Shown: positions 32,697 through 39,977 of the stretch, in pieces | Layout of the letters: each line of letters begins with the position of its first letter | Numbering within the stretch: position 1 is the first letter of the stretch | DNA from: CAYQZD01 sp964421875 | GTDB lineage: Bacteria; Electryoneota; Tariuqbacteria; Tariuqbacterales; Tariuqbacteraceae | NCBI GenBank assembly: GCA_964421875.1 | Contig: CAYQZD010000019.1 | Span: 1 to 43,055, forward strand | Direction of reading: 5' to 3' | DNA: 43,055 bases | Position numbers and translations under genes: made by a program | The notes under the pieces: generated by a model | Seen by the model: only the letters and a program-made list of their open reading frames with translations | The model's database searches: none | Told to the model about the DNA's origin: nothing

Positions 32697-33473
32697 ATGT
32701 CTATGAACCGCTACATCTTCATCGCCGCGCTCGCTTCGATGCTCGCGCTGGCATATTCCTGCGACCGCCGGGGCGGTCCCATAACCGGAATAGAAACGCC
32801 TCCCTCACAGACACAGTACACCCTTGAGATAGTGCCTGAGAGTGAGATTACGCTGCCTGACTTGACGCTGAAAATCGCCTGTTTCGTTCGGGACGCTTCC
32901 GGGAGTTTGGTGGGGGGCAAGGAGGTTCATTTCCGGGCTTTCACCGCTGCGACCCAGGATTCAATTTACATCACAGAACACATTCAGTCCAGCGGCACCG
33001 ACACCAGCGACGGATTGACGGGGAATCTCTATTTCTACGTCAGGGGAAATGTCGGTGAGATAAAGCTGGTGGCGTTTACTTACGTCAGCGACACCACCAC
33101 TTCAATGGCAAAGAGCGACACCGCCAGTATCTTGTCAGTTCCCTACGCTGTGGAATTTGCTTCGATGGTTGATACGGTTTATCAATCTCAGAGCGTGCAG
33201 TTACTCTGCGATATTTTTAATCCGTTTAGCATGTCCCGAGTGAACGGAAAGCACATTGCGTTCGAGGTTCTGGACGCGGGGGATGTAAATCCGACGGAAG
33301 CTTTAACGGACACCAGCAATTTTAACGGGATGGACGTAAACGTATTGTACACCTCTCCGGTAAACCTTACGGGGGATTTTTACGTGGCGGCTCACGCGAT
33401 TTGGATGGGGGGCGTCAGCGGGAATAAGATAATGGGATCCGATACTCTTACTATCACAGTGGTGGATAATTGA
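32697..33473 (+). CDS. Predicted lipoprotein with Ig-like domains
   Basis: A 258-residue exported protein. N-terminal hydrophobic segment with ALASMLALAYSC, Cys22 being the likely lipidated residue. The mature part has two beta-rich repeats of about 110 residues: one from YTLEIVPESEITLPDLTLKI to IKLVAFTYV; the second from VEFASMVDTVYQSQSVQLL to SDTLTITVVDN. This suggests Big-type/invasin-like Ig domains (phrases such as VHFRAFTAAT and HIAFEVLDAG). AGGAGA lies 8 nt before the ATG. Role unknown, probably on the envelope surface or in the periplasm. Confidence 0.7.
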   Translation: MSMNRYIFIAALASMLALAYSCDRRGGPITGIETPPSQTQYTLEIVPESEITLPDLTLKIACFVRDASGSLVGGKEVHFRAFTAATQDSIYITEHIQSSGTDTSDGLTGNLYFYVRGNVGEIKLVAFTYVSDTTTSMAKSDTASILSVPYAVEFASMVDTVYQSQSVQLLCDIFNPFSMSRVNGKHIAFEVLDAGDVNPTEALTDTSNFNGMDVNVLYTSPVNLTGDFYVAAHAIWMGGVSGNKIMGSDTLTITVVDN

Positions 33474-33504
33474 CCCTCATAGTTTGACTTTATCGAATCA
33501 GATT

Positions 33505-33523
33505 CATAACTTGTTAAGTTATG
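33505..33523. other. Perfect inverted repeat CATAACTT-GTT-AAGTTATG
   Basis: An 8-bp perfect inverted repeat with 3-nt loop, 65 bp before the tRNA gene. A TTGACT lies 15 bp upstream (33484-33489), so it would cover the -10 area of a possible tRNA promoter. It could also be the end of the lipoprotein transcript, since a T5 run follows. Confidence 0.4.
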
Positions 33524-33588
33524 GTGATTTTTCGGCATTGGCCACATTCCGTGCATACGTTGGAAACTCAGTGACCGATGTCTGATTA

Positions 33589-33665
33589 GCGCCCGTAGCT
33601 CAATAGGATAGAGCGTTGGATTCCGGTTCCAAAGGCTGGGGGTTCAATTCCCTCCGGGCGTACCA
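33589..33665 (+). tRNA. tRNA-Arg (anticodon CCG)
   Basis: A 77-nt cloverleaf can be drawn completely. Acceptor GCGCCCG/CGGGCGT (first pair G-T), D-arm GCTC/GAGC, anticodon stem TTGGA/TCCAA with loop TTCCGGT (anticodon CCG, reads CGG), variable loop AGGCT, T-arm GGGGG/CCCTC with loop TTCAATT. CCA is encoded (33663-33665). Confidence 0.97.
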
Positions 33666-33801
33666 GGATATAATCAGGACTCATTGCGCGATGGCGGCAT
33701 GAGTTCGAGCGCCACAACTGCTAATTGCCTCATTCTACGATTGACATTCTTTGCTACACCGCCTCAACTGCATAATGGTTTATTATAAAACAGGTTAGCA
33801 A

Positions 33802-35502
33802 TTGCGATTATCACGAGCCTTCACTCCTACTCTTAAGGAAATTCCCTCGGATGCGGTGACCGTTTCTCACCGCCTGATGTTACGCGCGGGGCTCATCCGC
33901 CCTCTGGTTTCCGGCGTTTATTCGTATCTCCCGCTTTTCTGGCGATCTGCGAAGAAGGCGATGGAGATTATCCGGCAGGAGATGGACGCGGCCGGCGCTC
34001 AGGAAATCCACCTGCCGGCGCTCAATCCGGTGGAACTGTGGATTGAAAGCGGCCGTCACAGCGATTTTGGTCCGGAGAAATTCAATTTCAAGGACCGGAA
34101 GGGTCACGAGATGACCCTCGCTCCTACGCATGAGGAGATTATCTGTGACCTGGTGCGGCGGGAGATCCGCTCCTACAAGGAACTACCGCAAATCTGGTAT
34201 CAGATTCAGACCAAATTCCGGGACGAGCCCAGGCCCCGGTCGGGAGTGCTCCGAACCCGTCAATTCTTTATGAAGGACGCATATTCGCTGGACTCAAGCT
34301 GGGAGGGGTTGGATGAATCTTATCAGAAGCAGAAGGAGGCTTACAAACGGATTTTCTCCCGCTGCGGGCTGGATTATTTCATTGTGGGGGCTTCCAGCGG
34401 TTTGATGGGAGGCAAGGCTTCCGAAGAATTTATGGTTGAATCCTCCTTTGGTGAGGACACCTGCGCCCGGTGTGAGGCCTGCGGCTACGCCGCCAATCTG
34501 GAAGTGGCAGCCTCACCCAAACGGTATGAATTTGCGGAAGGCGGCGCGACTCCTGAGGAAGCGCATACTCCTAACCGTAAAACAATCGATGAGGTGACCG
34601 AGTTTCTGAACCGTCCCCCGGAGCAGTTTCTGAAGGCGCTGCTTTACATCGCCGGGGAGGACCCTGTGATGGCTCTGGTCTCCGGGGCGGACGACCTCAA
34701 TGAGGCTAAGCTCTCCGCTGCGCTGGGCAAGCCGGTGCGGCCGGCTCATCCGGAGGAGGCGCTGGAGTTAATGGAAGCGCCTTTGGGCTTTATTGGGCCC
34801 GTGGGGCTTAAGGCGAGTATTCCGTTATTAGCGGACAAAGCGCTTAGGGACGCCAGAGGTATGGTCTGCGGGGCCAACCGGGAAGACTATCATTTAATCG
34901 GAGTGGATCTGGGAATTCACACAGCTCAGCCGGAATACACCGATTTGCGGATGGTTCAAGCGGGCGATCCTTGTCCGCAGTGCGGCGCTTCCCTGGGAGT
35001 GGTCAACGCGATTGAGATGGGACATATATTCAAGCTTGGCACCAAGTATTCGGACGCGATGCGCGCCACTTTCCTGGATGCTACGGGGAAACCGCATCCC
35101 ATTATAATGGGGAGTTACGGTATCGGTGTGGAACGGATAATCGCCGCCAATATCGAGCAGTGGTCTGACAAAGACGGGATTTGCTGGAGGGGTGAAATTA
35201 CTCCCTTTCAAGTAACGATTCTGCCTCTAGATACAGAAGATGCGGATGTGATGAAGATGGCGGAAGACCTTCACCGGGAATTAAGCTCCGCCGGGAGAGA
35301 AGCGATGCTAGATGACCGTCCGGTCAGGCCCGGGGTGAAGTTCAAAGACGCCGACCTGCTGGGAACGCCGATTCAGGTGATATTGGGGAAACGCTTTACC
35401 GACGGCGAGGTTGAGATCAAAGCGCGCCGGACCGGCGAACGGATTGTCTGCCCTGCAGCCGACTTACTGGAGACTCTACAATCGCAATTAGAATCTCTGT
35501 AG
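33802..35502 (+). CDS. proS: Prolyl-tRNA synthetase (bacterial type)
   Basis: Charges tRNA-Pro. It has 566 residues, close to the E. coli length. Class II motif 2 lies around FRDEPRPRSGVLRTRQFFMKDAYS (in parts), with the TPTHEE-like loop as LAPTHEEIICDLV. A YbaK-like editing insertion runs from about 225 to 395 (FLKALLYIAGEDPVMALVSGADDLNEAKLSAAL, in parts). Motif 3 is IMGSYGIGVERIIAA. The C-terminal anticodon domain ends with VICPA-like residues. Start TTG with ACAGG upstream. R1 copy D begins right after the TAG stop. Confidence 0.97.
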   Translation: MRLSRAFTPTLKEIPSDAVTVSHRLMLRAGLIRPLVSGVYSYLPLFWRSAKKAMEIIRQEMDAAGAQEIHLPALNPVELWIESGRHSDFGPEKFNFKDRKGHEMTLAPTHEEIICDLVRREIRSYKELPQIWYQIQTKFRDEPRPRSGVLRTRQFFMKDAYSLDSSWEGLDESYQKQKEAYKRIFSRCGLDYFIVGASSGLMGGKASEEFMVESSFGEDTCARCEACGYAANLEVAASPKRYEFAEGGATPEEAHTPNRKTIDEVTEFLNRPPEQFLKALLYIAGEDPVMALVSGADDLNEAKLSAALGKPVRPAHPEEALELMEAPLGFIGPVGLKASIPLLADKALRDARGMVCGANREDYHLIGVDLGIHTAQPEYTDLRMVQAGDPCPQCGASLGVVNAIEMGHIFKLGTKYSDAMRATFLDATGKPHPIIMGSYGIGVERIIAANIEQWSDKDGICWRGEITPFQVTILPLDTEDADVMKMAEDLHRELSSAGREAMLDDRPVRPGVKFKDADLLGTPIQVILGKRFTDGEVEIKARRTGERIVCPAADLLETLQSQLESL

Positions 35503-35555
35503 ACCATCATCCGTTGGATTCTCTTCGCGAATCATCGCGCAACTTAGCATAAAAT
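35503..35555 (+). repeat. Element R1, copy D (5' half only)
   Basis: CCATC-ATCC-GTTGG (four of five pairs), ATTCTCTTCGCGAATCATCG, CGCAACTTA, then the similarity stops. It begins directly after the proS stop codon. The MKIxGSRIN frame is absent. Confidence 0.65.
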
Positions 35556-35904
35556 CAGGGTTATTTGTATATAAACATCGATATGCATTCCCACGCAGGA
35601 GCGTGGGAACGAGGGGAAAGATTGCTTCGCTTCGCTCGCAATGACAATGGTTGTTTTTCCTTTATAAGACAGACTGCAGAGACCCTGCGCCACATCGAAT
35701 TTTGGTGGGTTAAAATCCACGCTACAATTCTAAAAAGAAGGATTCTGGCTGCGCCGGAATGATTATCAGGGTAGTTCTGCATTCCCACGCAGGAGCGTGG
35801 GAACGAGGAAAGAAGGATTCTGGCTATGCCAGAATGACAGGTTAGAGTCTGCTCAGTTAACTTTACAGATAGATTTATAAATTCCATAAATTTGTGAGGA
35901 CATT
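35556..35904. repeat. Repeat-rich gap before the small membrane protein
   Basis: Contains GCATTCCCACGCAGGAGCGT twice (about 35584 and 35779), an ATTGCTTCGCTTCGCTCGCA unit, an R4 copy (35669-35698), GGTGGGTTAAAATCCACGC (35704-35722), and GATTCTGGCTGCGCCGGAAT and GATTCTGGCTATGCCAGAAT units, where the stem changes CCGG to CCAG. No gene. Confidence 0.65.
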
Positions 35905-36285
35905 ATGGCAGAGGAAAAAGTGAACACTTCTTCCGAGGAAGAATCCGGAGAAAAAGCGGAGGAGACTTCGGGTTTTACCCAGGGTACCGGACCTGCTCCC
36001 GAAGAATCTCTGAAGTGGCAGGCGGCGTTAGCTTACCTGCCGCTGATATGCCTCATACCCCTTTTCCTTAACCGTGACGACGCTTTCATCCAGCGCCATG
36101 CACGTCAAGGTTTTATTCTGTTTATCGCACTGCTATTGGCGATGCTGCTGCAAATCGACCTGATATGGAATATAGTCATCGCCTTGTGCATCGCGGCTGC
36201 AGTAGTGGGAGCGCTGGGGATATTGCTTCGCGGAGATATTAAGATACCCCTTCTCAGCGATTTTGCCGACAAGCTTAAAATCTGA
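35905..36285 (+). CDS. Small DUF4870/Tic20-like membrane protein
   Basis: A 126-residue protein with an acidic, disordered first 35 residues. Then come about three transmembrane helices: LAYLPLICLIPLFL, QGFILFIALLLAMLLQIDLIW and IVIALCIAAAVVGALGILL. The piece DDAFIQRHARQGFILFI, with a charged loop before a helix, is the hallmark of the DUF4870/Tic20-like group. Function unknown. GAGGA lies 5 nt before ATG. The C-terminus carries a short basic end (DFADKLKI). Confidence 0.65.
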   Translation: MAEEKVNTSSEEESGEKAEETSGFTQGTGPAPEESLKWQAALAYLPLICLIPLFLNRDDAFIQRHARQGFILFIALLLAMLLQIDLIWNIVIALCIAAAVVGALGILLRGDIKIPLLSDFADKLKI

Positions 36286-36395
36286 AACCGCTCGCAGTGG
36301 AATTTGCTGAATGGGAGTCGCAGTTCCGGAGGGAATCGCATACGATTGCCTGATAGGATGACAAAGTTTTAGCATCCAAACCGGGATGCGCCTCG

Positions 36396-36423
36396 TTCAA
36401 CTATTAATCCTGTATCATATAAT
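36396..36423 (+). promoter_or_regulatory. Promoter of the putative sphingolipid operon
   Basis: A perfect TATAAT (36418-36423) with a weak TTCAAC 16 nt upstream. Transcription would begin near 36430, just ahead of the GGGAG ribosome site (36431-36435), which supports the TTG start at 36441. Confidence 0.5.
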
Positions 36424-36440
36424 ATACCTTGGGAGTTTAT

Positions 36441-37619
36441 TTGACACTCACGGAGAAAGTACGGGGCTTCACGGAAGCGCGTGAAGTTGAGGCGTTGGGG
36501 CTCTATCCCTATTTTCGCCCCATCGAATCAGAACAGGGGACGATTGTGAGCATCCAGGGCAAAGAAGTTTTGATGCTTGGTTCCAACAACTATCTGGGAC
36601 TCACCAACCATCCTGAAGTGAAGGAAGCGGCTAAGAAGGCGATTGACGATTTCGGCACCGGCTGCGCCGGTTCGAGGTTCCTCAACGGAACCTTGAGCAT
36701 ACACCTTGAACTAGAGGAGAAGCTGGCTGAATTCACCAGCAAGGAATCGGTTCTACTCTTCAGCACCGGTTATCAGGTGAATCAGGGGGTGATATCACCA
36801 TTGGTGGGCCGGGACACCACGGTTATTTACGACCGTTTGGACCATGCCAGCATCATCGAGGGCTGCCGTTTGGCCTTTGGCAAGAGCGTTAAGTTTGAGC
36901 ACAACGATATGGATTCTCTGCGCAGTGTGCTGCAAAGCCGTAACACCGATTCCCTTCTCATTGTGGTGGACGGAGTCTTCAGTATGGAGGGGGACATCGC
37001 GGATATTCCCGGAATCGTGGCTTTGGCTGAGGAATTCGGGGCGGAGACTATGGTGGACGACGCCCATTCCATCGGAGTGCTGGGTCCCAAAGGAGACGGA
37101 ACCGCGGCGCATTTCGGGCTGAACGATAAGGTCGACTTGATAATGGGCACCTTCTCCAAATCGCTGGCTTCGGTGGGAGGTTTTATCGCCGGCCGTGATG
37201 ATTTCATTCACTTTCTGAAACATAACTCGCGGGCGCTTATTTTCTCCGCGTCTCCGCCTCCGGCTTCCGTGGCTTCGGTGCTCAAAGCGCTGGAGATTAT
37301 AGATCGGGAACCGGAGCGACGGGAAAAGCTTTGGGCTAATACCCGCCGTTTGAAGGATGGAGTCGAGAGTCTGGGATTCAACACCCGTAATTGCGAGACG
37401 CCCATCATTCCTCTGGTAGTGGGAGACAATCTGAAGGTATTCCAGATGTGCAAGACGCTGCAGGAGGAGGGGGTGTTTGTGAATCCGGTAGTTTCTCCGG
37501 GAGTCCCGCCGGGGGACCAACTGATTCGTCTTTCTTTGATGTCCACCCACACTTTCGACCAAGTAGATTTCGCGTTGGAAAAGCTCGAAGCCGCTGCCAA
37601 ACAACTGGATATTATTTAA
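36441..37619 (+). CDS. spt: Serine palmitoyltransferase candidate (alpha-oxoamine synthase)
   Basis: PLP enzyme of the alpha-oxoamine synthase family, about 392 residues, cytoplasmic. PLP-binding Lys is in GTFSKSLASVGG (about Lys240). VDGVFSMEGD, MVDDAHSIGVLG and DRLDHASIIEG (ring-stacking His) are present. The segment GTGCAGSRFLNGT, with YPYFRPIES and MLGSNNYLGLT, fits serine palmitoyltransferases better than Kbl (VRFICGT) or BioF (SRLVTG). The product would be 3-ketosphinganine-type long-chain base from serine and an acyl thioester. Start TTG at 36441, with GGGAG 5 nt upstream. Next genes are a GNAT protein and an NAD-dependent epimerase, as in bacterial ceramide synthesis. Kbl remains the main alternative. 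Confidence 0.78.
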   Translation: MTLTEKVRGFTEAREVEALGLYPYFRPIESEQGTIVSIQGKEVLMLGSNNYLGLTNHPEVKEAAKKAIDDFGTGCAGSRFLNGTLSIHLELEEKLAEFTSKESVLLFSTGYQVNQGVISPLVGRDTTVIYDRLDHASIIEGCRLAFGKSVKFEHNDMDSLRSVLQSRNTDSLLIVVDGVFSMEGDIADIPGIVALAEEFGAETMVDDAHSIGVLGPKGDGTAAHFGLNDKVDLIMGTFSKSLASVGGFIAGRDDFIHFLKHNSRALIFSASPPPASVASVLKALEIIDREPERREKLWANTRRLKDGVESLGFNTRNCETPIIPLVVGDNLKVFQMCKTLQEEGVFVNPVVSPGVPPGDQLIRLSLMSTHTFDQVDFALEKLEAAAKQLDII

Positions 37620-37700
37620 GGGCTCATAGCCTGGCATCTTTTGGGGATTATTCACCATCTAAGCTATAACGATTGTTTTTCGCGACCATTTAGGATAGGA

Positions 37701-37795
37701 AACCATCATTCGATGGATTCTCTTCGCAAACCATCGCGCAACTTAAAATGAAAATTCACGGCTCGCGTATTAACTCAGCCGCTATTTTCAGGATA
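37701..37795 (+). repeat. Element R1, copy C (upstream of the GNAT gene)
   Basis: CCATC-ATTC-GATGG hairpin, ATTCTCTTCGCAAACC, CGCGCAACTT, AAATGAAAATTCACGGCTCG, then GCCGCTATTTTCAGG. The AGGA at its 3' end is the ribosome site of the GNAT gene, 7 nt before its ATG. The conserved small frame starts at 37748 (MKIHGSRINSAAIFR) and here runs on out of frame into the gene, to 38050. Confidence 0.75.
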
Positions 37796-37799
37796 AATT

Positions 37800-38915
37800 A
37801 TGGAAATAGAAATCCTCGAGGTTGTGAGCAAATCCGACCTGCGTCGTTTCATAAAACTACCCTGGAAAATATACAAGGGGAACTCGAATTGGGTCCCCCC
37901 TCTCATTATAGACCAGAAAGCCATATTCGACGCCAGGAAGAATCCCTTCTTCGATCATTCCCGCGCCCGCTACTTTCTCGCCCGCAAGGAGGGCGAATTT
38001 GTGGGCCGTATCGCCGCCATTGTCAACGACAATCACAACCTCGTCCATAACGAGAGCGCCGGTTTTTTCGGTTTTTTCGAATGCGTCCGTGACGATTCAG
38101 CCGCGCGAGCTCTTTTCGACGCTGCCGCGGGTTATTTAAAATCGGAGGGGATGACCGTGATACGGGGTCCCGCCAATTTTTCCAGCAACGACTATTGGGG
38201 ACTGCTGGTGGATGGTTTCGATAAACCTCCGGTGGTGATGATGTCCTACAATCCGGATTATTATCCCGCATTGATTGAGGGTTACGGTTTCCGCAAAGCG
38301 ATGGATTTATACGCTTATTGGATGAACCATAAACAGATGACGGAGCGGGTTATGCGCGCGGCGGAGGCGATGAAGAAGCGCAGTAAAATCACTGTCCGGC
38401 CTGTCAATATGAAGAAATTCGAATCGGAGTTGAAGCGCATCCAAAAGGTTTACAACGAAGCCTGGATCCAGAATTGGGGATTTGTGCCTATGACCGAGCG
38501 GGAATTCGAGCACACCGCCCAGGATATGAAACTTATCCTGGAGCCCGATTTGGTATTGATTGCTGAGCATAAGGGAGAGCCGGTCGGTTTTTCCATGGCG
38601 CTTCCCGACATTAATCAGGCTCTGATACATCTGAACGGGCGTTTGCTGCCCTTCGGGCTGTTAAAACTGTTGTATTACAAGCGGCGGATTAATTGTGTGC
38701 GGGTATTGACAATGGGAGTGGTTCCCGAATTCAGGAACCGCGGTGTGGATTTGGTTTTTTATTCGGAAACCTTCAAGAACGGCGTGGCTAAAGGTTATTA
38801 CTTCGGAGAGTTTTCCTGGGTGCTGGAGATTAATGACTTAATGAACCGGATGGCGGAGAATATGGGAGCGAAAGTCTATAAGACCTATCGATTGTACGAT
38901 ATTCCTCTAAGCTGA
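37800..38915 (+). CDS. GNAT-fold protein, candidate bacterial ceramide synthase
   Basis: A 371-residue GNAT-type acyltransferase. The N-terminal block FIKLPWKIYKGNSNWVPPL, then ARYFLARKEGEFVGRIAAIVNDNHN and GFFGFFECVRD, belong to a family including the bacterial ceramide synthase described in Caulobacter. That enzyme acylates 3-ketosphinganine. The second half has PVGFSMALPDINQ and RVLTMGVVPEFRNRGVDLVFY, a GNAT acyl-CoA/ACP binding motif. Cytoplasmic, no membrane segment. It lies 181 bp after the serine palmitoyltransferase candidate, with repeat R1 between, and 49 bp before an NAD-dependent reductase. The identity as ceramide synthase depends on this context; other GNAT roles are possible. 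Confidence 0.6.
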   Translation: MEIEILEVVSKSDLRRFIKLPWKIYKGNSNWVPPLIIDQKAIFDARKNPFFDHSRARYFLARKEGEFVGRIAAIVNDNHNLVHNESAGFFGFFECVRDDSAARALFDAAAGYLKSEGMTVIRGPANFSSNDYWGLLVDGFDKPPVVMMSYNPDYYPALIEGYGFRKAMDLYAYWMNHKQMTERVMRAAEAMKKRSKITVRPVNMKKFESELKRIQKVYNEAWIQNWGFVPMTEREFEHTAQDMKLILEPDLVLIAEHKGEPVGFSMALPDINQALIHLNGRLLPFGLLKLLYYKRRINCVRVLTMGVVPEFRNRGVDLVFYSETFKNGVAKGYYFGEFSWVLEINDLMNRMAENMGAKVYKTYRLYDIPLS

Positions 38916-38964
38916 CAGTTTTACTCACCTGAATTCATAGAAACACCTTATACGAGTTACATCC

Positions 38965-39945
38965 TTGCCACTTTCCCTCATAACCGGTTCCAACGGTTTT
39001 GCCGGCTCGCATCTTGTGGAGTATCTGCTGTCGAAGGGACACCGGGTCAGGTGTTTAGTTAGGCGAACCAGCGATTTGACCAACCTTGAGGGCTTGGAAG
39101 TCGATTACGTTTTCGGCGATGTGACTTCGCCGGAAAGCCTCCCTCCTTCCCTAACCGGGATCGATTATGTTTTCCATTTCGCCGGGGTGACCAAGGCGCG
39201 TGATGAAGCGGGGTATTTTCGAGTGAACGGTGAGGGGACGGGGAACCTGATTCGAGCCTGCCTGGATGTCCCGGGTTTGAAGATGTTGGTTTACTGCTCA
39301 TCGCTGGCGGCGCTGGGGCCTCAGCGCGAAGCGGAGCCTTTGAACGAGGAGATGACGCCTGCGCCCTTGACCGCTTACGGCCGGAGCAAACTTCGCGGCG
39401 AGGCGTCGCTCCGGGAAATCGCCGGGGATAGAATTCCCTGGGTGATTATCAGGCCCAGCGGTATTTATGGCCCCCGCGATCGGGAAATCCTGATATACTT
39501 TAAGATGATACAGCGGGGCTTGCGACTGATTTTGAACGCTCCGGGGCGGCAGGTCAGTTTGATACACGCGCAGGATTTAGCGCGGCTGTGCTGGCTGGCG
39601 GCGAACTCAAGTTCTCCGGGCGAGGTTTATTTAGCCACCGACGGCGAAGGATACAGTTGGGAGGGGCTTTCCCGTTTGATTGAAGCGGCGCTGAAGCGGA
39701 AGGCGGTTTCCTTCAGGATTCCGCTGGGATTGGCGACTCTGGCGGCACTCGCAACGGAATTATGGGGCCGGATGAAGGGCGTTCCGGTGACTTTGAACCG
39801 GGAAAAAATCCGGGAACTGAAGGCGCCGGGATGGTTCTGCTCGATGGATAAAGCGGAAAAGAAACTGGGATTCAAACCGGTTCACTCCATTGAAGAGGGT
39901 ATAGCCGAAACCGCGCGCTGGTATAGGGATAATGGGTGGTTATGA
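38965..39945 (+). CDS. NAD-dependent epimerase-type protein, candidate ceramide reductase
   Basis: An extended short-chain dehydrogenase, 326 residues. The NAD-binding motif TGSNGFAGSHLVEYL is at 7-21. The catalytic set is Ser112/113 (YCSSLAALG), Tyr138 and Lys142 (YGRSK). FGDVTSPESLP and RPSGIYGPRDREIL are typical of the family, and the C-terminal domain ends GIAETARWYRDNGWL. In bacteria with sphingolipids, a member of this family (CerR) reduces 3-oxoceramide to dihydroceramide. Here it directly follows the two earlier pathway genes, in reaction order. Start TTG. Alternatives are sugar-nucleotide epimerases or dihydroflavonol-like reductases. Confidence 0.65.
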   Translation: MPLSLITGSNGFAGSHLVEYLLSKGHRVRCLVRRTSDLTNLEGLEVDYVFGDVTSPESLPPSLTGIDYVFHFAGVTKARDEAGYFRVNGEGTGNLIRACLDVPGLKMLVYCSSLAALGPQREAEPLNEEMTPAPLTAYGRSKLRGEASLREIAGDRIPWVIIRPSGIYGPRDREILIYFKMIQRGLRLILNAPGRQVSLIHAQDLARLCWLAANSSSPGEVYLATDGEGYSWEGLSRLIEAALKRKAVSFRIPLGLATLAALATELWGRMKGVPVTLNREKIRELKAPGWFCSMDKAEKKLGFKPVHSIEEGIAETARWYRDNGWL

Positions 39946-39977
39946 GATTGATTTTAGAATAATCGCATCGCATTAAG

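Noticed and set aside
36441..37619. 2-amino-3-ketobutyrate CoA ligase (Kbl) or BioF
   Set aside because: The SRFLNGT segment and the ceramide-type neighbours fit serine palmitoyltransferase better; no threonine dehydrogenase or biotin gene is adjacent. Kept as an alternative.
36795..37658. A 287-codon minus-strand frame opposite the Spt-like gene
   Set aside because: The plus strand carries a clear PLP enzyme with all motifs; the antisense frame has no recognisable domain.
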